A stretch of 64,000 nucleotides of DNA from an uncultured Bacteroidales bacterium (GTDB lineage: Bacteria; Bacteroidota; Bacteroidia; Bacteroidales; UBA932). A model generated the notes under the pieces. The model saw only the letters and a list, made by a program, of their open reading frames with translations. It did not search any database and was not told the DNA's origin. A program made the translations under genes and the position numbers. The stretch is taken from the NCBI GenBank assembly GCA_947253655.1, contig CAMYAE010000005.1:1-64000 (forward strand), in the 5' to 3' direction. Shown here one piece after another: positions 33,564-43,311 of the stretch. The first letter of the stretch is position 1, and every line of letters begins with the position of its first letter.

Positions 33564-36500
33564 ATGAGAGACAATAATATAAAGAAAGTATTGATATTAG
33601 GTTCAGGGGCATTGAAAATCGGCCAGGCCGGAGAATTCGACTATTCCGGCTCCCAGGCTCTCAAAGCTCTCAAAGAGGAGGGGATTGAGACAATACTTAT
33701 AAACCCGAATATAGCAACTGTCCAGACCTCCGAAGGGATAGCCGACAAAATCTATTTCTTGCCGGTAGATGCCTTTTTTGTGGAAAAAGTTATCGCTAAA
33801 GAGAAGCCGCAGGGGCTCCTCCTTTCATTTGGCGGTCAGACTGCTCTGAACTGCGGTGTCGAACTGTACACAAAAGGCATCCTCGATAAATATAATGTAC
33901 AGGTATTGGGTACCCCCGTCCGTGCTATTATGGACACGGAGGATAGAGAGCTCTTTATTAAAAAGCTGGACGATATAGGAGTGAAGACAATCAAGTCTCA
34001 TCCGGCCGAAAGCATGGAAGAAGCTAAGGCAGCCGCACATGAATTAGGTTATCCATTGATAATCAGGGCAGCTTATGCCTTGGGCGGACTCGGCTCCGGA
34101 TTTGTAGACAACGACAGCGAGCTTGAAGAATTGTGTGAGAAGGCTTTCTCTTTCTCACCGCAGGTGCTTGTGGAAAAATCCTTAAAGGGATGGAAAGAAA
34201 TTGAATATGAGGTTGTCAGGGACAGATATGACAACTGTATTACGGTCTGCAACATGGAGAATTTCGATCCTCTCGGTATCCACACCGGAGAGAGCATTGT
34301 AGTAGCCCCGTCACAGACATTGACAAATAAGGACTATTATTTCCTGAGGGAACTGTCTATCAGGATTGTACGCCATATCGGCATAGTCGGGGAGTGTAAT
34401 GTGCAATATGCTTATGATCCATACGCAATGGACTATAGGGTCATCGAGGTGAATGCCAGGCTTAGTCGCTCTTCGGCCCTTGCGTCCAAGGCAACGGGCT
34501 ATCCTCTCGCCTTTGTGGCTGCCAAATTAGGCTTGGGGTACGGCCTTTTCGACCTTAAGAATTCCGTAACTAAAAACACCCCGGCATTCTTTGAGCCGGC
34601 TTTGGACTATGTTGTCTGCAAAATTCCGCGTTGGGATTTGTCAAAATTCCACGGAGTGTCAAGGAAAATCGGCTCAAGCATGAAATCCGTAGGTGAGGTG
34701 ATGTCAATAGGCCGCACCTTCGAAGAATCCTTGCAGAAAGGCCTAAGGATGATTGGTCAGGGCGCTCATGGTTTCGTAGGTAATAAAGAGTTGCTCGTCA
34801 ATGATATAGAAGAAGCTTTAAGCGAGCCTACGGACAAGCGTATCTTTGTCATTTCCAAGGCGATGAGGGCCGGATATTCTGTAGAAAAGATTCATAATCT
34901 CACGAAAATAGACAAATGGTTTCTCGACAAATTGGAAAATATCATCAAAACGGATATTTCTATTGGAAACTATAATGATATCAGTGAGATGCCGGTCGAG
35001 CTGCTAAGAACTGCCAAACAGCAAGGTTTCTCCGATTTTCAAATCCAAAGAGCGGTTTACAAAGATAAAGGCTCTCTGGCTGAAAATCAGGATAAAGTCC
35101 GGAATTACAGGAAATCGCTGGGGATTGTGCCGGTAGTAAAGCAGATAGATACTCTCGCAGCAGAGTTCCCGGCAGCTACGAATTATCTGTACCTTACCTA
35201 TAACGGAAGTTTTAATGACATCGATTATGAGCTTGACGGAAAGTCTGTTATAGTGCTCGGCTCCGGAGCTTACAGAATAGGTAGTTCAGTCGAGTTCGAC
35301 TGGTGCTCTGTAAATTGTCTCCATACAATCCAGAACCAAGGCTATAGAGGAGTTCTGATAAACTATAACCCTGAGACGGTTTCGACGGATTACGATATGT
35401 GCGACAGGCTCTATTTCGATGAATTGACTTTCGAAAGGGTCATGGACATAATTGAGCTGGAGACACCTCACGGAGTGGTGGTTTCAGTCGGTGGACAGAT
35501 TCCTAACAATCTGGCACTAAGGCTATCAAGCCACGATGTGCCTATATTGGGGACCTCGGCAGAAAATATTGACAAGGCGGAGGACAGGCACAAGTTCTCC
35601 AGCATAGTGGATGCATTGGAGGTAGACCAGCCTAAATGGAGCGAACTTACCACAATGGAAGACGTCGACAGATTTATTGCAAAGGTCGGATTCCCTGTGC
35701 TCGTGCGTCCTTCATACGTCCTATCAGGGGCTGCTATGAATGTATGCCATGATGAGGACAAGCTAAGGCAATTCCTTTCACTGGCAGCGGAAGTGTCTAA
35801 GGAACACCCTGTTGTCATAAGTCAGTTTATGCAAAGGTGCAAGGAGATAGAATTTGATGCTGTTGCAGATGAGGGAGAAATATTGGCTTATGCCATTTCA
35901 GAGCACATTGAATATGCCGGTGTACATTCCGGTGATGCCACTATTCAATTCCCGCCTCAGAAACTGTATGTTGAGACCGTGCGGAGAATCAAGAAGATAG
36001 CCAGAAAAATAGCCTCAGCCTTAAATATTTCCGGTCCGTTCAATATACAGTTCCTTGCCAAGGAGAATGAGATTAAGGTAATCGAATGCAACCTGAGAGC
36101 GTCCAGGAGTTTTCCTTTTGTGTCCAAAGTATTGAAAATGAACCTTATAGAGCTTGCGACAAAGGTAATGTTGGGTATGCGTCCTGTTGCTCCTCAAAAA
36201 AGTGCTTTCGATCTTGACTATGTCGGCGTAAAGTCGTCACAGTTCTCTTTCGCAAGGCTTGAGGAGGCCGACCCGATGCTTGGTGTGGACATGTCCTCCA
36301 CAGGCGAGGTCGGTTGTATCGGTTATGATTTGAACGAGGCTTTATTAAAATCCATATTATCCGTTGGATATAAGATTCCGAGGGAGAAGATATTGCTTTC
36401 TACAGGGGATCCGTTGCAGAAAGCCGATATGCTTAGAGCCTGCGTCATGCTTGCTGAAAAAGGTTATAAGCTTTACGCGACCGGTGACACGTACAGATAT

Positions 36501-36803
36501 TTTATTGAGAACAGCATACCTTGCGAAAAAGTCTTGTTGCCGAGCGAATGTGACAACCCTAATTTCAAGGACAGGTACAAGCCGGCTTTAGAGCTCATTC
36601 AGAACAAGGAAGTTGACATGGTCATTAACATTCCACAGAATTTCTCCGAAGAAGAGCTTCTCAACGGATATAAGATCAGGCGCAGTGCGATAGACTTCAA
36701 TATACCACTGTTCACAAACGCCAGACTTGCCGTAGCCTTTATCAGGGCTTTCTGTTCAATGACCTTGGACGATATTCAGATCAAGTCATGGGACGAGTAT
36801 TAA
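33564..36803 (+). CDS. carB: carbamoyl-phosphate synthase large subunit
   Basis: CarB makes carbamoyl phosphate from bicarbonate, ammonia and two ATP through two homologous ATP-grasp halves. The 1079-aa protein shows the duplicated pattern: VLILGSGALKIGQAGEFDYS in the first half and IVLGSGAYRIGSSVEFDWCS in the second, with ATP-grasp ends VIEVNARLSRSSALASKATG and VIECNLRASRSFPFVSKV. The last ~150 residues are the MGS-like allosteric domain. The length is full. It ends at a bidirectional terminator. Confidence 0.97.
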   Translation: MRDNNIKKVLILGSGALKIGQAGEFDYSGSQALKALKEEGIETILINPNIATVQTSEGIADKIYFLPVDAFFVEKVIAKEKPQGLLLSFGGQTALNCGVELYTKGILDKYNVQVLGTPVRAIMDTEDRELFIKKLDDIGVKTIKSHPAESMEEAKAAAHELGYPLIIRAAYALGGLGSGFVDNDSELEELCEKAFSFSPQVLVEKSLKGWKEIEYEVVRDRYDNCITVCNMENFDPLGIHTGESIVVAPSQTLTNKDYYFLRELSIRIVRHIGIVGECNVQYAYDPYAMDYRVIEVNARLSRSSALASKATGYPLAFVAAKLGLGYGLFDLKNSVTKNTPAFFEPALDYVVCKIPRWDLSKFHGVSRKIGSSMKSVGEVMSIGRTFEESLQKGLRMIGQGAHGFVGNKELLVNDIEEALSEPTDKRIFVISKAMRAGYSVEKIHNLTKIDKWFLDKLENIIKTDISIGNYNDISEMPVELLRTAKQQGFSDFQIQRAVYKDKGSLAENQDKVRNYRKSLGIVPVVKQIDTLAAEFPAATNYLYLTYNGSFNDIDYELDGKSVIVLGSGAYRIGSSVEFDWCSVNCLHTIQNQGYRGVLINYNPETVSTDYDMCDRLYFDELTFERVMDIIELETPHGVVVSVGGQIPNNLALRLSSHDVPILGTSAENIDKAEDRHKFSSIVDALEVDQPKWSELTTMEDVDRFIAKVGFPVLVRPSYVLSGAAMNVCHDEDKLRQFLSLAAEVSKEHPVVISQFMQRCKEIEFDAVADEGEILAYAISEHIEYAGVHSGDATIQFPPQKLYVETVRRIKKIARKIASALNISGPFNIQFLAKENEIKVIECNLRASRSFPFVSKVLKMNLIELATKVMLGMRPVAPQKSAFDLDYVGVKSSQFSFARLEEADPMLGVDMSSTGEVGCIGYDLNEALLKSILSVGYKIPREKILLSTGDPLQKADMLRACVMLAEKGYKLYATGDTYRYFIENSIPCEKVLLPSECDNPNFKDRYKPALELIQNKEVDMVINIPQNFSEEELLNGYKIRRSAIDFNIPLFTNARLAVAFIRAFCSMTLDDIQIKSWDEY

Positions 36804-36821
36804 TATCGGCTTCATAATATG

Positions 36822-36853
36822 ATTGCCCCCGGAGCAAACGCTTCGGGGGCAAT
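36822..36853. terminator. bidirectional terminator between carB and rho
   Basis: ATTGCCCCCG (36,822-36,831) pairs perfectly with CGGGGGCAAT (36,844-36,853) around a 12-nt loop. It lies between convergent genes and can serve both. Confidence 0.85.
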
Positions 36854-36882
36854 GCTTTATATGTTATTACCTAATTCAATGA

Positions 36883-38817
36883 TTAGAAGCTGTCGTAATA
36901 TTTAGCCTCTCTTGGGCTTACCTTGTTCATGTTGTCCAGCAGTTGATCGTTGGTATTATATTGATCCATAATCTGAAGCATGAAGTTCATAGCCTCAGTG
37001 GGATTCATGTCGGCGAGGAGTTTGCGTAGAATCCATATTCTGTTCGCTTGTTCAGGGCTGTACAACAAATCATCGCGTCTGGTGCTGGAAAGCACAACAT
37101 TCACTGCCGGGAATATCCTGCGGTTGGACAAGGTCCTGTCAAGCTGCAGTTCCATATTTCCCGTACCTTTGAATTCCTCGAAAATGACGTCATCCATTTT
37201 TGAGCCGGTCTCTGTCAGTGCAGTTGCTATAATCGTAAGTGAACCTCCGCCTTCAATGTTCCTTGCAGCTCCGAAAAATCTCTTTGGCTTCTGCAGGGCA
37301 TTGGCATCAACTCCTCCTGTCAGTACTTTTCCGGATGCAGGCTGAACGGTATTGTAGGCCCTTGCGAGACGGGTAATGGAGTCAAGCAGTATGACAACAT
37401 CATGACCGCATTCGACGAGACGTCTGGATTTCTCCAAGACCATATTAGCAACTTTTACGTGCCTCTCTGCAGGCTCATCGAAAGTAGAAGCTACAACTTC
37501 TGCCTTAACGCTTCTGCTCATGTCGGTAACCTCTTCAGGCCTTTCATCTATAAGCAGCACTATTTCATATACTTCCGGATGATTGTCCGCAATGGCATTT
37601 GCTATTGATTTGAGCAGCACTGTCTTGCCTGTCTTAGGCTGGGCAACTATCAGTCCTCTTTGCCCCTTTCCGATAGGAGTGAACATGTCTACAATCCTAC
37701 ATGAGGTGTCGTGCTCGTGACCGTGGCCGAGGAGATTGAATTTTTCGTTAGGGAAGAGGGGTGTAAGAAAATCGAAAGGCACCCTGTCTCGTATAAATTC
37801 AGGAGTACGCCCGTTGATATATTTTATCTTGACTAATGGGAAATACTTGTCTCCCTCTTTCGGAGGTTTTATCTCACCTGTAACCGTGTCTCCGGTCTTT
37901 AGTGCATTGGCTTTTATCTGGCCTTGTGAAACATATATGTCATCCGGTGAATTCAGATAATTATAGTCAGATGATCTTAGGAAGCCATAGCCGTCAGGCA
38001 TGATTTCCAGAACGCCCGTGGCCTCTACTGTGCCTTCAAATTCAATTTTAGGCTTAGCGGCAGGCTTCTGTTGCTGTGAATGTTTATTCTGATGTCCTTC
38101 CTGTGCCTGCTGATGCTGGCCTTTTTGTGGAAGAGGCTCAACTATTGGCTCCTGATCCGGGGCATTTGCCCTCTTGGCCTTAGCAGTAGCAATTTCTAAT
38201 TTGGAAAGAATGGCTGGCGTTTTCTCTATCGGCTTCGTTTCCTTTACTGCATTATCGGTTGCCTCATCTTCAGTTTTCTTCGTCTTTTTTGCAGAAGCAG
38301 CTTTTGTTGTTTTCTCTGTTGCAGGCTTGTCTTTGGCTGCGTTAACTTCAGGCTTTTCTGCTTTTGGAGCCTCTGCTTTCACTGCTTTTTCAGCTTTCTT
38401 TGCGGGTTTTGCAGCTTCTTTCTTGGTCTCCTTCTGCTCTTTTACCTGTTCAGGCTTTTCTTCCTGCTTTGAAGCTGCTTTTGCGGCAGGCTTAGCGGCT
38501 GTTTTGCTAACAGGTTTTGAATCCTTTTTGGTCTCAGGCTTCGAATCTGTCTTAGCCTCAGGCGTTGTCTCCGTTTTTGCTGCAGTCTTTGAAGTTCCTG
38601 CTTTCTTGCTTTCAGAGCTCTGGGCCTTTTTCGGGCGTCCTCTTTTCTTCTTTTCCGGTTCCGGCTGTTTTGATGTAATTACGGCTTCCTGATCTAAAAT
38701 AGCATATCCTAAGGTCTCTCTATCCATTTTTTTAGAGCCTTTTATATCAAGTTCATCCGCAAGGTTATGAAGCTGCTCATCCGACATGGAATTCAGCTCA
38801 AATAGACTGTGTGGCAT
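36883..38817 (-). CDS. rho: transcription termination factor Rho with a long low-complexity insertion
   Basis: Rho is the hexameric RNA helicase that ends transcription. The 644-aa protein starts with the Rho N-domain (LHNLADELDIKGSKKMDRE), then a K/A/E/P-rich disordered insertion at residues ~50-255. The RNA-binding core follows (GVLEIMPDGYGFLRSSDYNY), then the ATPase: AQPKTGKTVLLKS (Walker A), VILLDSITRLARAYN and FPAVNVVLSSTRRDDLL. Large Rho insertions are known in Bacteroides, where the disordered region drives condensate formation. Confidence 0.97.
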   Translation of the reverse strand: MPHSLFELNSMSDEQLHNLADELDIKGSKKMDRETLGYAILDQEAVITSKQPEPEKKKRGRPKKAQSSESKKAGTSKTAAKTETTPEAKTDSKPETKKDSKPVSKTAAKPAAKAASKQEEKPEQVKEQKETKKEAAKPAKKAEKAVKAEAPKAEKPEVNAAKDKPATEKTTKAASAKKTKKTEDEATDNAVKETKPIEKTPAILSKLEIATAKAKRANAPDQEPIVEPLPQKGQHQQAQEGHQNKHSQQQKPAAKPKIEFEGTVEATGVLEIMPDGYGFLRSSDYNYLNSPDDIYVSQGQIKANALKTGDTVTGEIKPPKEGDKYFPLVKIKYINGRTPEFIRDRVPFDFLTPLFPNEKFNLLGHGHEHDTSCRIVDMFTPIGKGQRGLIVAQPKTGKTVLLKSIANAIADNHPEVYEIVLLIDERPEEVTDMSRSVKAEVVASTFDEPAERHVKVANMVLEKSRRLVECGHDVVILLDSITRLARAYNTVQPASGKVLTGGVDANALQKPKRFFGAARNIEGGGSLTIIATALTETGSKMDDVIFEEFKGTGNMELQLDRTLSNRRIFPAVNVVLSSTRRDDLLYSPEQANRIWILRKLLADMNPTEAMNFMLQIMDQYNTNDQLLDNMNKVSPREAKYYDSF

Positions 38818-38924
38818 TTAAAAATTAATTTTATTCACAAAAAATAGTTCTCTTGGAAATCTGCGAAAAGAAATAATCCGCAGCGATTGTCTTTGCAAAT
38901 ATAATAAAAAAAATATAAAAACAA

Positions 38925-41714
38925 CTAATTATCCCAATAGCTTGTGCTTTTCTTGAACTTCAACAGATCGGAAAGGGCGGCTGCATTTGCAGCGATTCTG
39001 AAACTCCATGACTGCCATGTGCCGGTCGGCACGTAAGAAACAGAAATGTTGAAGCAGTGGAGGTCGTATGTGAAACTTAACTGAGTGGTAGTGAGTTTCA
39101 TAGCCATAATATCAAAACCTGAAGTCATGTTCATGCTCATTTTTGGTGACAGTTTGACGTTGCCGCTAAAGCCGAGCGTCTGTGTGTACCTGTCATTGGT
39201 GATGAGGCGGTTGTTGGTGTACTGGTACGACCTGTTATACGAGAATGAATAATTTAAATTGATAGACCAGGGAACATTTGGGTTGGTATAATAGAGCCAG
39301 CCACCCGGAATATAGTCTCCGGTAATAGGGTGATAATAGATTCTCCTGTAATAGTCTGCAGCACTTTCAGCCCTTGAACCCTCGCCCCCGGACCCTCCAG
39401 AAGTAGTTTTGCTGCCGTCATTGCCGTCAATCGCCCCTTTCCCAGACAAAGAATAGGACAGAGAGGCACTTGCAGCCGTCAGTCTCAGTGGCTTCGACCA
39501 GCCTTGTCTCTTAAAATTATAGACATTTATCTTCCTGCCTCTTGAGTCAATGGCATAAGGGTCAAAGTTGGCATTCGCGCTCAGTCCTAATTTTCCGAAA
39601 ACCGAGGTGGACATCGTGACACCGATATTGCTCATTTTCAATGAGTCCGCCAGGAAATTATACCCCGTGCTGAAGTTCAACTGGTCAATTAGCTTGACTT
39701 TTTTTATACCTTTGCCCGTAGTGTCCCTTAAATCCCTGACCTTGGCCTCGAGGTTGTTGCCTATAGAAAGGCTCATGCTTGCCGTCTTGCCTTTTGATGG
39801 AGCCGAATATATCTGACCTGCATATATATTATAGTCATAACTCTTTTGGGCACCATTTTTATCGACATAGTTCAATGTTCGCCAGCCGTTAGCGTAAGTG
39901 CCTTTTTCCGGGCTTACAGAAAAGGACAATGATGGGGAAATCACGTGCCTTATAGCCTGCACCTTATGCACCTTCCCGAAATTCAGCAAACCGTAGAGCC
40001 TTGTACTTACCGACACGCTTCCGGAGTAGGTCTGGGTTATGCCTAATGTGCTGAACTGCTTGCCTGCTACAAGGGTAGTAGTGTTCTTTTCCGGGTTAAA
40101 TACAGCCTCGGATTTTCTGAAAAACCAGTTTTGTCCGTAACTGATACTTGGCGTGAAATTAAAATACTTTGCAAGCGTGAAATTCGGCAACCCTATCTGG
40201 AAACTGTGAGTCATGCCATTCTGCAGTTTGTCGAAAAATCCGGGCTTGCCGAAGTCCTTAGCCTTGAAATTTATTTTGTTCTGGATAGTCGTATTGTAAC
40301 CTAAGGAGAACTTCTCATAGAACTTCTCCTTGCCTACGCGCATCTTCCTTTTGAACGGATAGAATCTTGTGGCTGAAAATGTCAGGTTAGGCAGGGTGAA
40401 AGAATATGAACTGTCCCTTGAATTCTGGTTATGCAAGACATTGACTGACAGATTGAACTTTCCATTCCAATTTTTCGAGTAGGATATTGAGGAAGAGGCC
40501 TGGTTCTGCAGTGCATCGGTAACCGACCGGGAATTGTAACGATTGTTGGAGGGGCTGGAGAAGTTGACGGATGCGGAAAACGTCGTTCCCGGCCTTGACT
40601 TGCTATCCTGCGAATGGGACCACTTCAGCGAAAAGTTCTTTGACTGAAAGAAGTCCGTAGACCCTCTTTCTCCTGTCTGGTCGTTGGAATATGTCAGTCC
40701 GAAATTGCCGTTGAATTTATAGTTTACCTTATATCTTGAATTGACGTCGACACTCCAAGAGCCCAGGGTGTACATATCTCCTGTTACCGAAAGGTCGAAA
40801 TGGTCTCCGAACACAAAATACATTCCGAGATCCCTCAGGTAAAAGCCCCTTGCATTCTCCTCGCCGAATGTAGGCATGAGCAAGCCCGTAGCCCTGCTTG
40901 GCCGTTTCGGAATGAAGCCGAAAGGAAGTCCGATAGGCAGGGGGACATCTTCCACCACCAGCCCGGCAGGGCCGAAAACGGTTTTCCGTGACGGTTTTGT
41001 GATGACTTTGGCAGCAGACAGCGTCATATAATAATGAGGATGTTCCAAGTCGCAGACCGTATATTTTCCTTGCGTTATATTTATGGACTTGTCCGGCATC
41101 ATCTTGATATTCTTGCCGTGGAGCAGTCCTTCCTCCTGCTGAGTAATCATTTCGGTGATCCTTGCCTTGCGGGTATTGAAATTGTATCTCAGCTCTTTCA
41201 TGGTATATGAAGCCCCTCCCTGGGTCATTGTCGGCATGCCCTTAATCTCTCCGGTAAGAGTATCGGTTGTTCCCCTGGCATATACCGTCCCCGTCTTCAT
41301 ATCATATTCCATATAATCGGCTGTAAGCTTCATGTCTCCGTATGAGACTGTGACGTCACCGTAATAATAGGCTTTTCTCTGCCCGTTCGAAAAATCCTCT
41401 CTGATAGAGTCTTTGGCGCCGGTAAAGGCCGGACTTTCTAATGAACTTTGCTTCTGCAAAGCAATTGAATCCAATTTGAACAGAGAATCCACCCTATGAA
41501 GAGAGTCTCTTAGCGCTTTGATTGAATCAGGCACTGCCACGCTGTCGGGATTGAAGAGAACAGCCTGGCTAAATGATTTTGGCGGACGTCGGCGACGGTT
41601 TCCGTCTTGGGACAAGCCGGTGAACGGGTCGGCGAGCAGGAGCAGCATTACCGAGACAAACAGTATCTTGTTCCATTTACGACTGAATATATTGGCAGCG
41701 CGAGATCTCCGCAT
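38925..41714 (-). CDS. lptD: LptD-like LPS assembly outer-membrane protein
   Basis: LptD forms the outer-membrane pore that inserts lipopolysaccharide. The 929-aa protein has a signal anchor (KILFVSVMLLLLADPFTGLS), an N-terminal OstA/LptA-like jellyroll (YYYGDVTVSYGDMKLTADYM and ITQGKYTVCDLEHPHYYM), then a long barrel of alternating aromatic strands. There is no obvious plug with E. coli-type cysteines, as is usual in Bacteroidota. It is transcribed divergently from the amidase gene, whose annotated start is only 28 bp away. Confidence 0.88.
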   Translation of the reverse strand: MRRSRAANIFSRKWNKILFVSVMLLLLADPFTGLSQDGNRRRRPPKSFSQAVLFNPDSVAVPDSIKALRDSLHRVDSLFKLDSIALQKQSSLESPAFTGAKDSIREDFSNGQRKAYYYGDVTVSYGDMKLTADYMEYDMKTGTVYARGTTDTLTGEIKGMPTMTQGGASYTMKELRYNFNTRKARITEMITQQEEGLLHGKNIKMMPDKSINITQGKYTVCDLEHPHYYMTLSAAKVITKPSRKTVFGPAGLVVEDVPLPIGLPFGFIPKRPSRATGLLMPTFGEENARGFYLRDLGMYFVFGDHFDLSVTGDMYTLGSWSVDVNSRYKVNYKFNGNFGLTYSNDQTGERGSTDFFQSKNFSLKWSHSQDSKSRPGTTFSASVNFSSPSNNRYNSRSVTDALQNQASSSISYSKNWNGKFNLSVNVLHNQNSRDSSYSFTLPNLTFSATRFYPFKRKMRVGKEKFYEKFSLGYNTTIQNKINFKAKDFGKPGFFDKLQNGMTHSFQIGLPNFTLAKYFNFTPSISYGQNWFFRKSEAVFNPEKNTTTLVAGKQFSTLGITQTYSGSVSVSTRLYGLLNFGKVHKVQAIRHVISPSLSFSVSPEKGTYANGWRTLNYVDKNGAQKSYDYNIYAGQIYSAPSKGKTASMSLSIGNNLEAKVRDLRDTTGKGIKKVKLIDQLNFSTGYNFLADSLKMSNIGVTMSTSVFGKLGLSANANFDPYAIDSRGRKINVYNFKRQGWSKPLRLTAASASLSYSLSGKGAIDGNDGSKTTSGGSGGEGSRAESAADYYRRIYYHPITGDYIPGGWLYYTNPNVPWSINLNYSFSYNRSYQYTNNRLITNDRYTQTLGFSGNVKLSPKMSMNMTSGFDIMAMKLTTTQLSFTYDLHCFNISVSYVPTGTWQSWSFRIAANAAALSDLLKFKKSTSYWDN

Positions 41715-41742
41715 CTAAATCCTAATATTAACCCTGTTTTTA

Positions 41743-42996
41743 ATGCAAATTTTTATTAGATTTGCAAATATAAAATGCAAATATAAGTCCATTTTGAAAA
41801 ATTCGCAACAACATATATTCACTATAGCCGCGGTTGCTATAATTCTGTCCTGCGCATTCTTTTCCGTGTCGCCGTTGAAGGCGGACAACAAGGGACTGGG
41901 GCTTAGGACAGTCTGTATAGATGCCGGACACGGAGGCAAAGACCCCGGATGTGTTAGCAGAGACGGATCCGGGACCAAAGAAAAGGATATAGTCTTGTCG
42001 ATAGCCAAAGATCTGTCAAGGCGGATAAAGACCGGGTACCCTGACGTGAAAGTCGTTATGACACGCAGCAATGATACCTTCGTCGAGCTCGGAGAGCGTG
42101 CCGGAATTGCCAACCGCAACAATGCCGACCTCTTCATATCTATACATGTAAATTCTGTAGATACTCGTAAAAACAGGTCATGGGCAGCGGCAAATGGCTT
42201 TTCCATTCATACCCTCGGTCAGTCCAAGACAGGCAGGGATCTTTTTTCATTCAATATGGAGGTTTGCAAGAGGGAAAATTCCGTAATCCTGCTGGAAGAC
42301 GACTATACCACAAAATACCATGGATTTGATCCGGCCGAGCCTGAATCATATATCTTCTTCAACCTGATGCAGAATGCAAACCTCGGACATAGCCTGGCTT
42401 TCGCCGAAGATGTAGACCTGCAGATGGCAAAAGGCCCGATTTCCAACAACAGAGGTCTCTCGCAGGATCCGTTTTATGTGCTTTGGAAGACAAAAATGCC
42501 AGCAGTACTTATTGAGGTAGGATTTATTACCAACACTTCCGACCTTGCCGTGATGAAAACTGAGATAGGCAGGAAAGCCATAGCCAACAGGATATATCAG
42601 GCTTTTGTCTCTTTCAAGAAACGCTATGACGCAAGCATGAACATCAATCCGTCAGAGCCTGTTGCCGATTTTGATGATGAAGCCTATTCCGGGACTGAAA
42701 CGGAAGCCGTCGTCAATTCTGAAACAGAGCCGGACGCTTCAAATATCGGACAGGCAGAGAGGTCAATTTTATACGGGACACAGATTTTTGCTTCAGCCAA
42801 ACTTCTTGACTCGTCAGACAGCCGTTTCATGGGGTACGTACCTACCATTATTCAGGGAGAAAAAGTTTATAAATATATAATAGGTGTTTCTGAAAAACTC
42901 GATGAGGCTAAAACTTTGAATAAAAAAATTAAAAAATCCTATCCCGATTCATTTATTGTTTCAATCTGTGATAATTCTACAAAAAGGATAAAATAA
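41743..42996 (+). CDS. N-acetylmuramoyl-L-alanine amidase with C-terminal SPOR-like domain
   Basis: This periplasmic zinc enzyme cleaves the stem peptide from peptidoglycan. The protein (up to 417 aa) has a signal sequence (HIFTIAAVAIILSCAFFSVS), then an amidase_3 domain: VCIDAGHGGKDPGC, MTRSNDTFVELGERAGIANR, ADLFISIHVNS and VLIEVGFITN. The last ~75 residues look SPOR-like (YGTQIFASAKLLDSSDSRF). The ATG at 41,743 is only 28 bp from the divergent lptD start, so an in-frame TTG at 41,794 (MKNSQQHIF) may be the true start. Confidence 0.93.
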   Translation: MQIFIRFANIKCKYKSILKNSQQHIFTIAAVAIILSCAFFSVSPLKADNKGLGLRTVCIDAGHGGKDPGCVSRDGSGTKEKDIVLSIAKDLSRRIKTGYPDVKVVMTRSNDTFVELGERAGIANRNNADLFISIHVNSVDTRKNRSWAAANGFSIHTLGQSKTGRDLFSFNMEVCKRENSVILLEDDYTTKYHGFDPAEPESYIFFNLMQNANLGHSLAFAEDVDLQMAKGPISNNRGLSQDPFYVLWKTKMPAVLIEVGFITNTSDLAVMKTEIGRKAIANRIYQAFVSFKKRYDASMNINPSEPVADFDDEAYSGTETEAVVNSETEPDASNIGQAERSILYGTQIFASAKLLDSSDSRFMGYVPTIIQGEKVYKYIIGVSEKLDEAKTLNKKIKKSYPDSFIVSICDNSTKRIK

Positions 42997-43311
42997 TCTT
43001 TATTTAACTTATAGAACCCCGTAAGACATCGAAAAACCCTAATTGCCTAATTTAGAATAATTAAAAATTGTAAGTTGCTGATAATATGGTGGTATATGTA
43101 AAAAGCTTTCTCACAATTGATTGATATATAGTTGTTTATATAAAAGTCGTTTTGGAAAGCAATAAACGGTTAAAGTAAAATATTATTAATAAACAATAGT
43201 AATTTAATTTTTTTATAAAATATTTTTACCCCATATTTGCATAGCATCGGATAAGGAACGTGAAGTTTTTAATTCGGTGGTTTTTTCAACTATAACCGGA
43301 CCTGAACTTTA
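42997..43311 (+). promoter_or_regulatory. A+T-rich dnaA upstream region
   Basis: This 315-bp gap holds no gene. A near-consensus -7 box CATATTTG lies at 43,232-43,239, 73 bp before dnaA. I looked for DnaA boxes (TTATNCACA) and saw none, so there is no support for an origin here. Confidence 0.45.

Noticed and set aside
38174..38692. A 172-codon open frame opposite rho
   Set aside because: It is antisense of the low-complexity rho insertion; its alanine/phenylalanine-rich composition is a by-product of lysine/alanine codons.
42997..43311. Replication origin next to dnaA
   Set aside because: No DnaA boxes (TTATNCACA) were seen in the gap; an A+T-rich gap alone is not enough.
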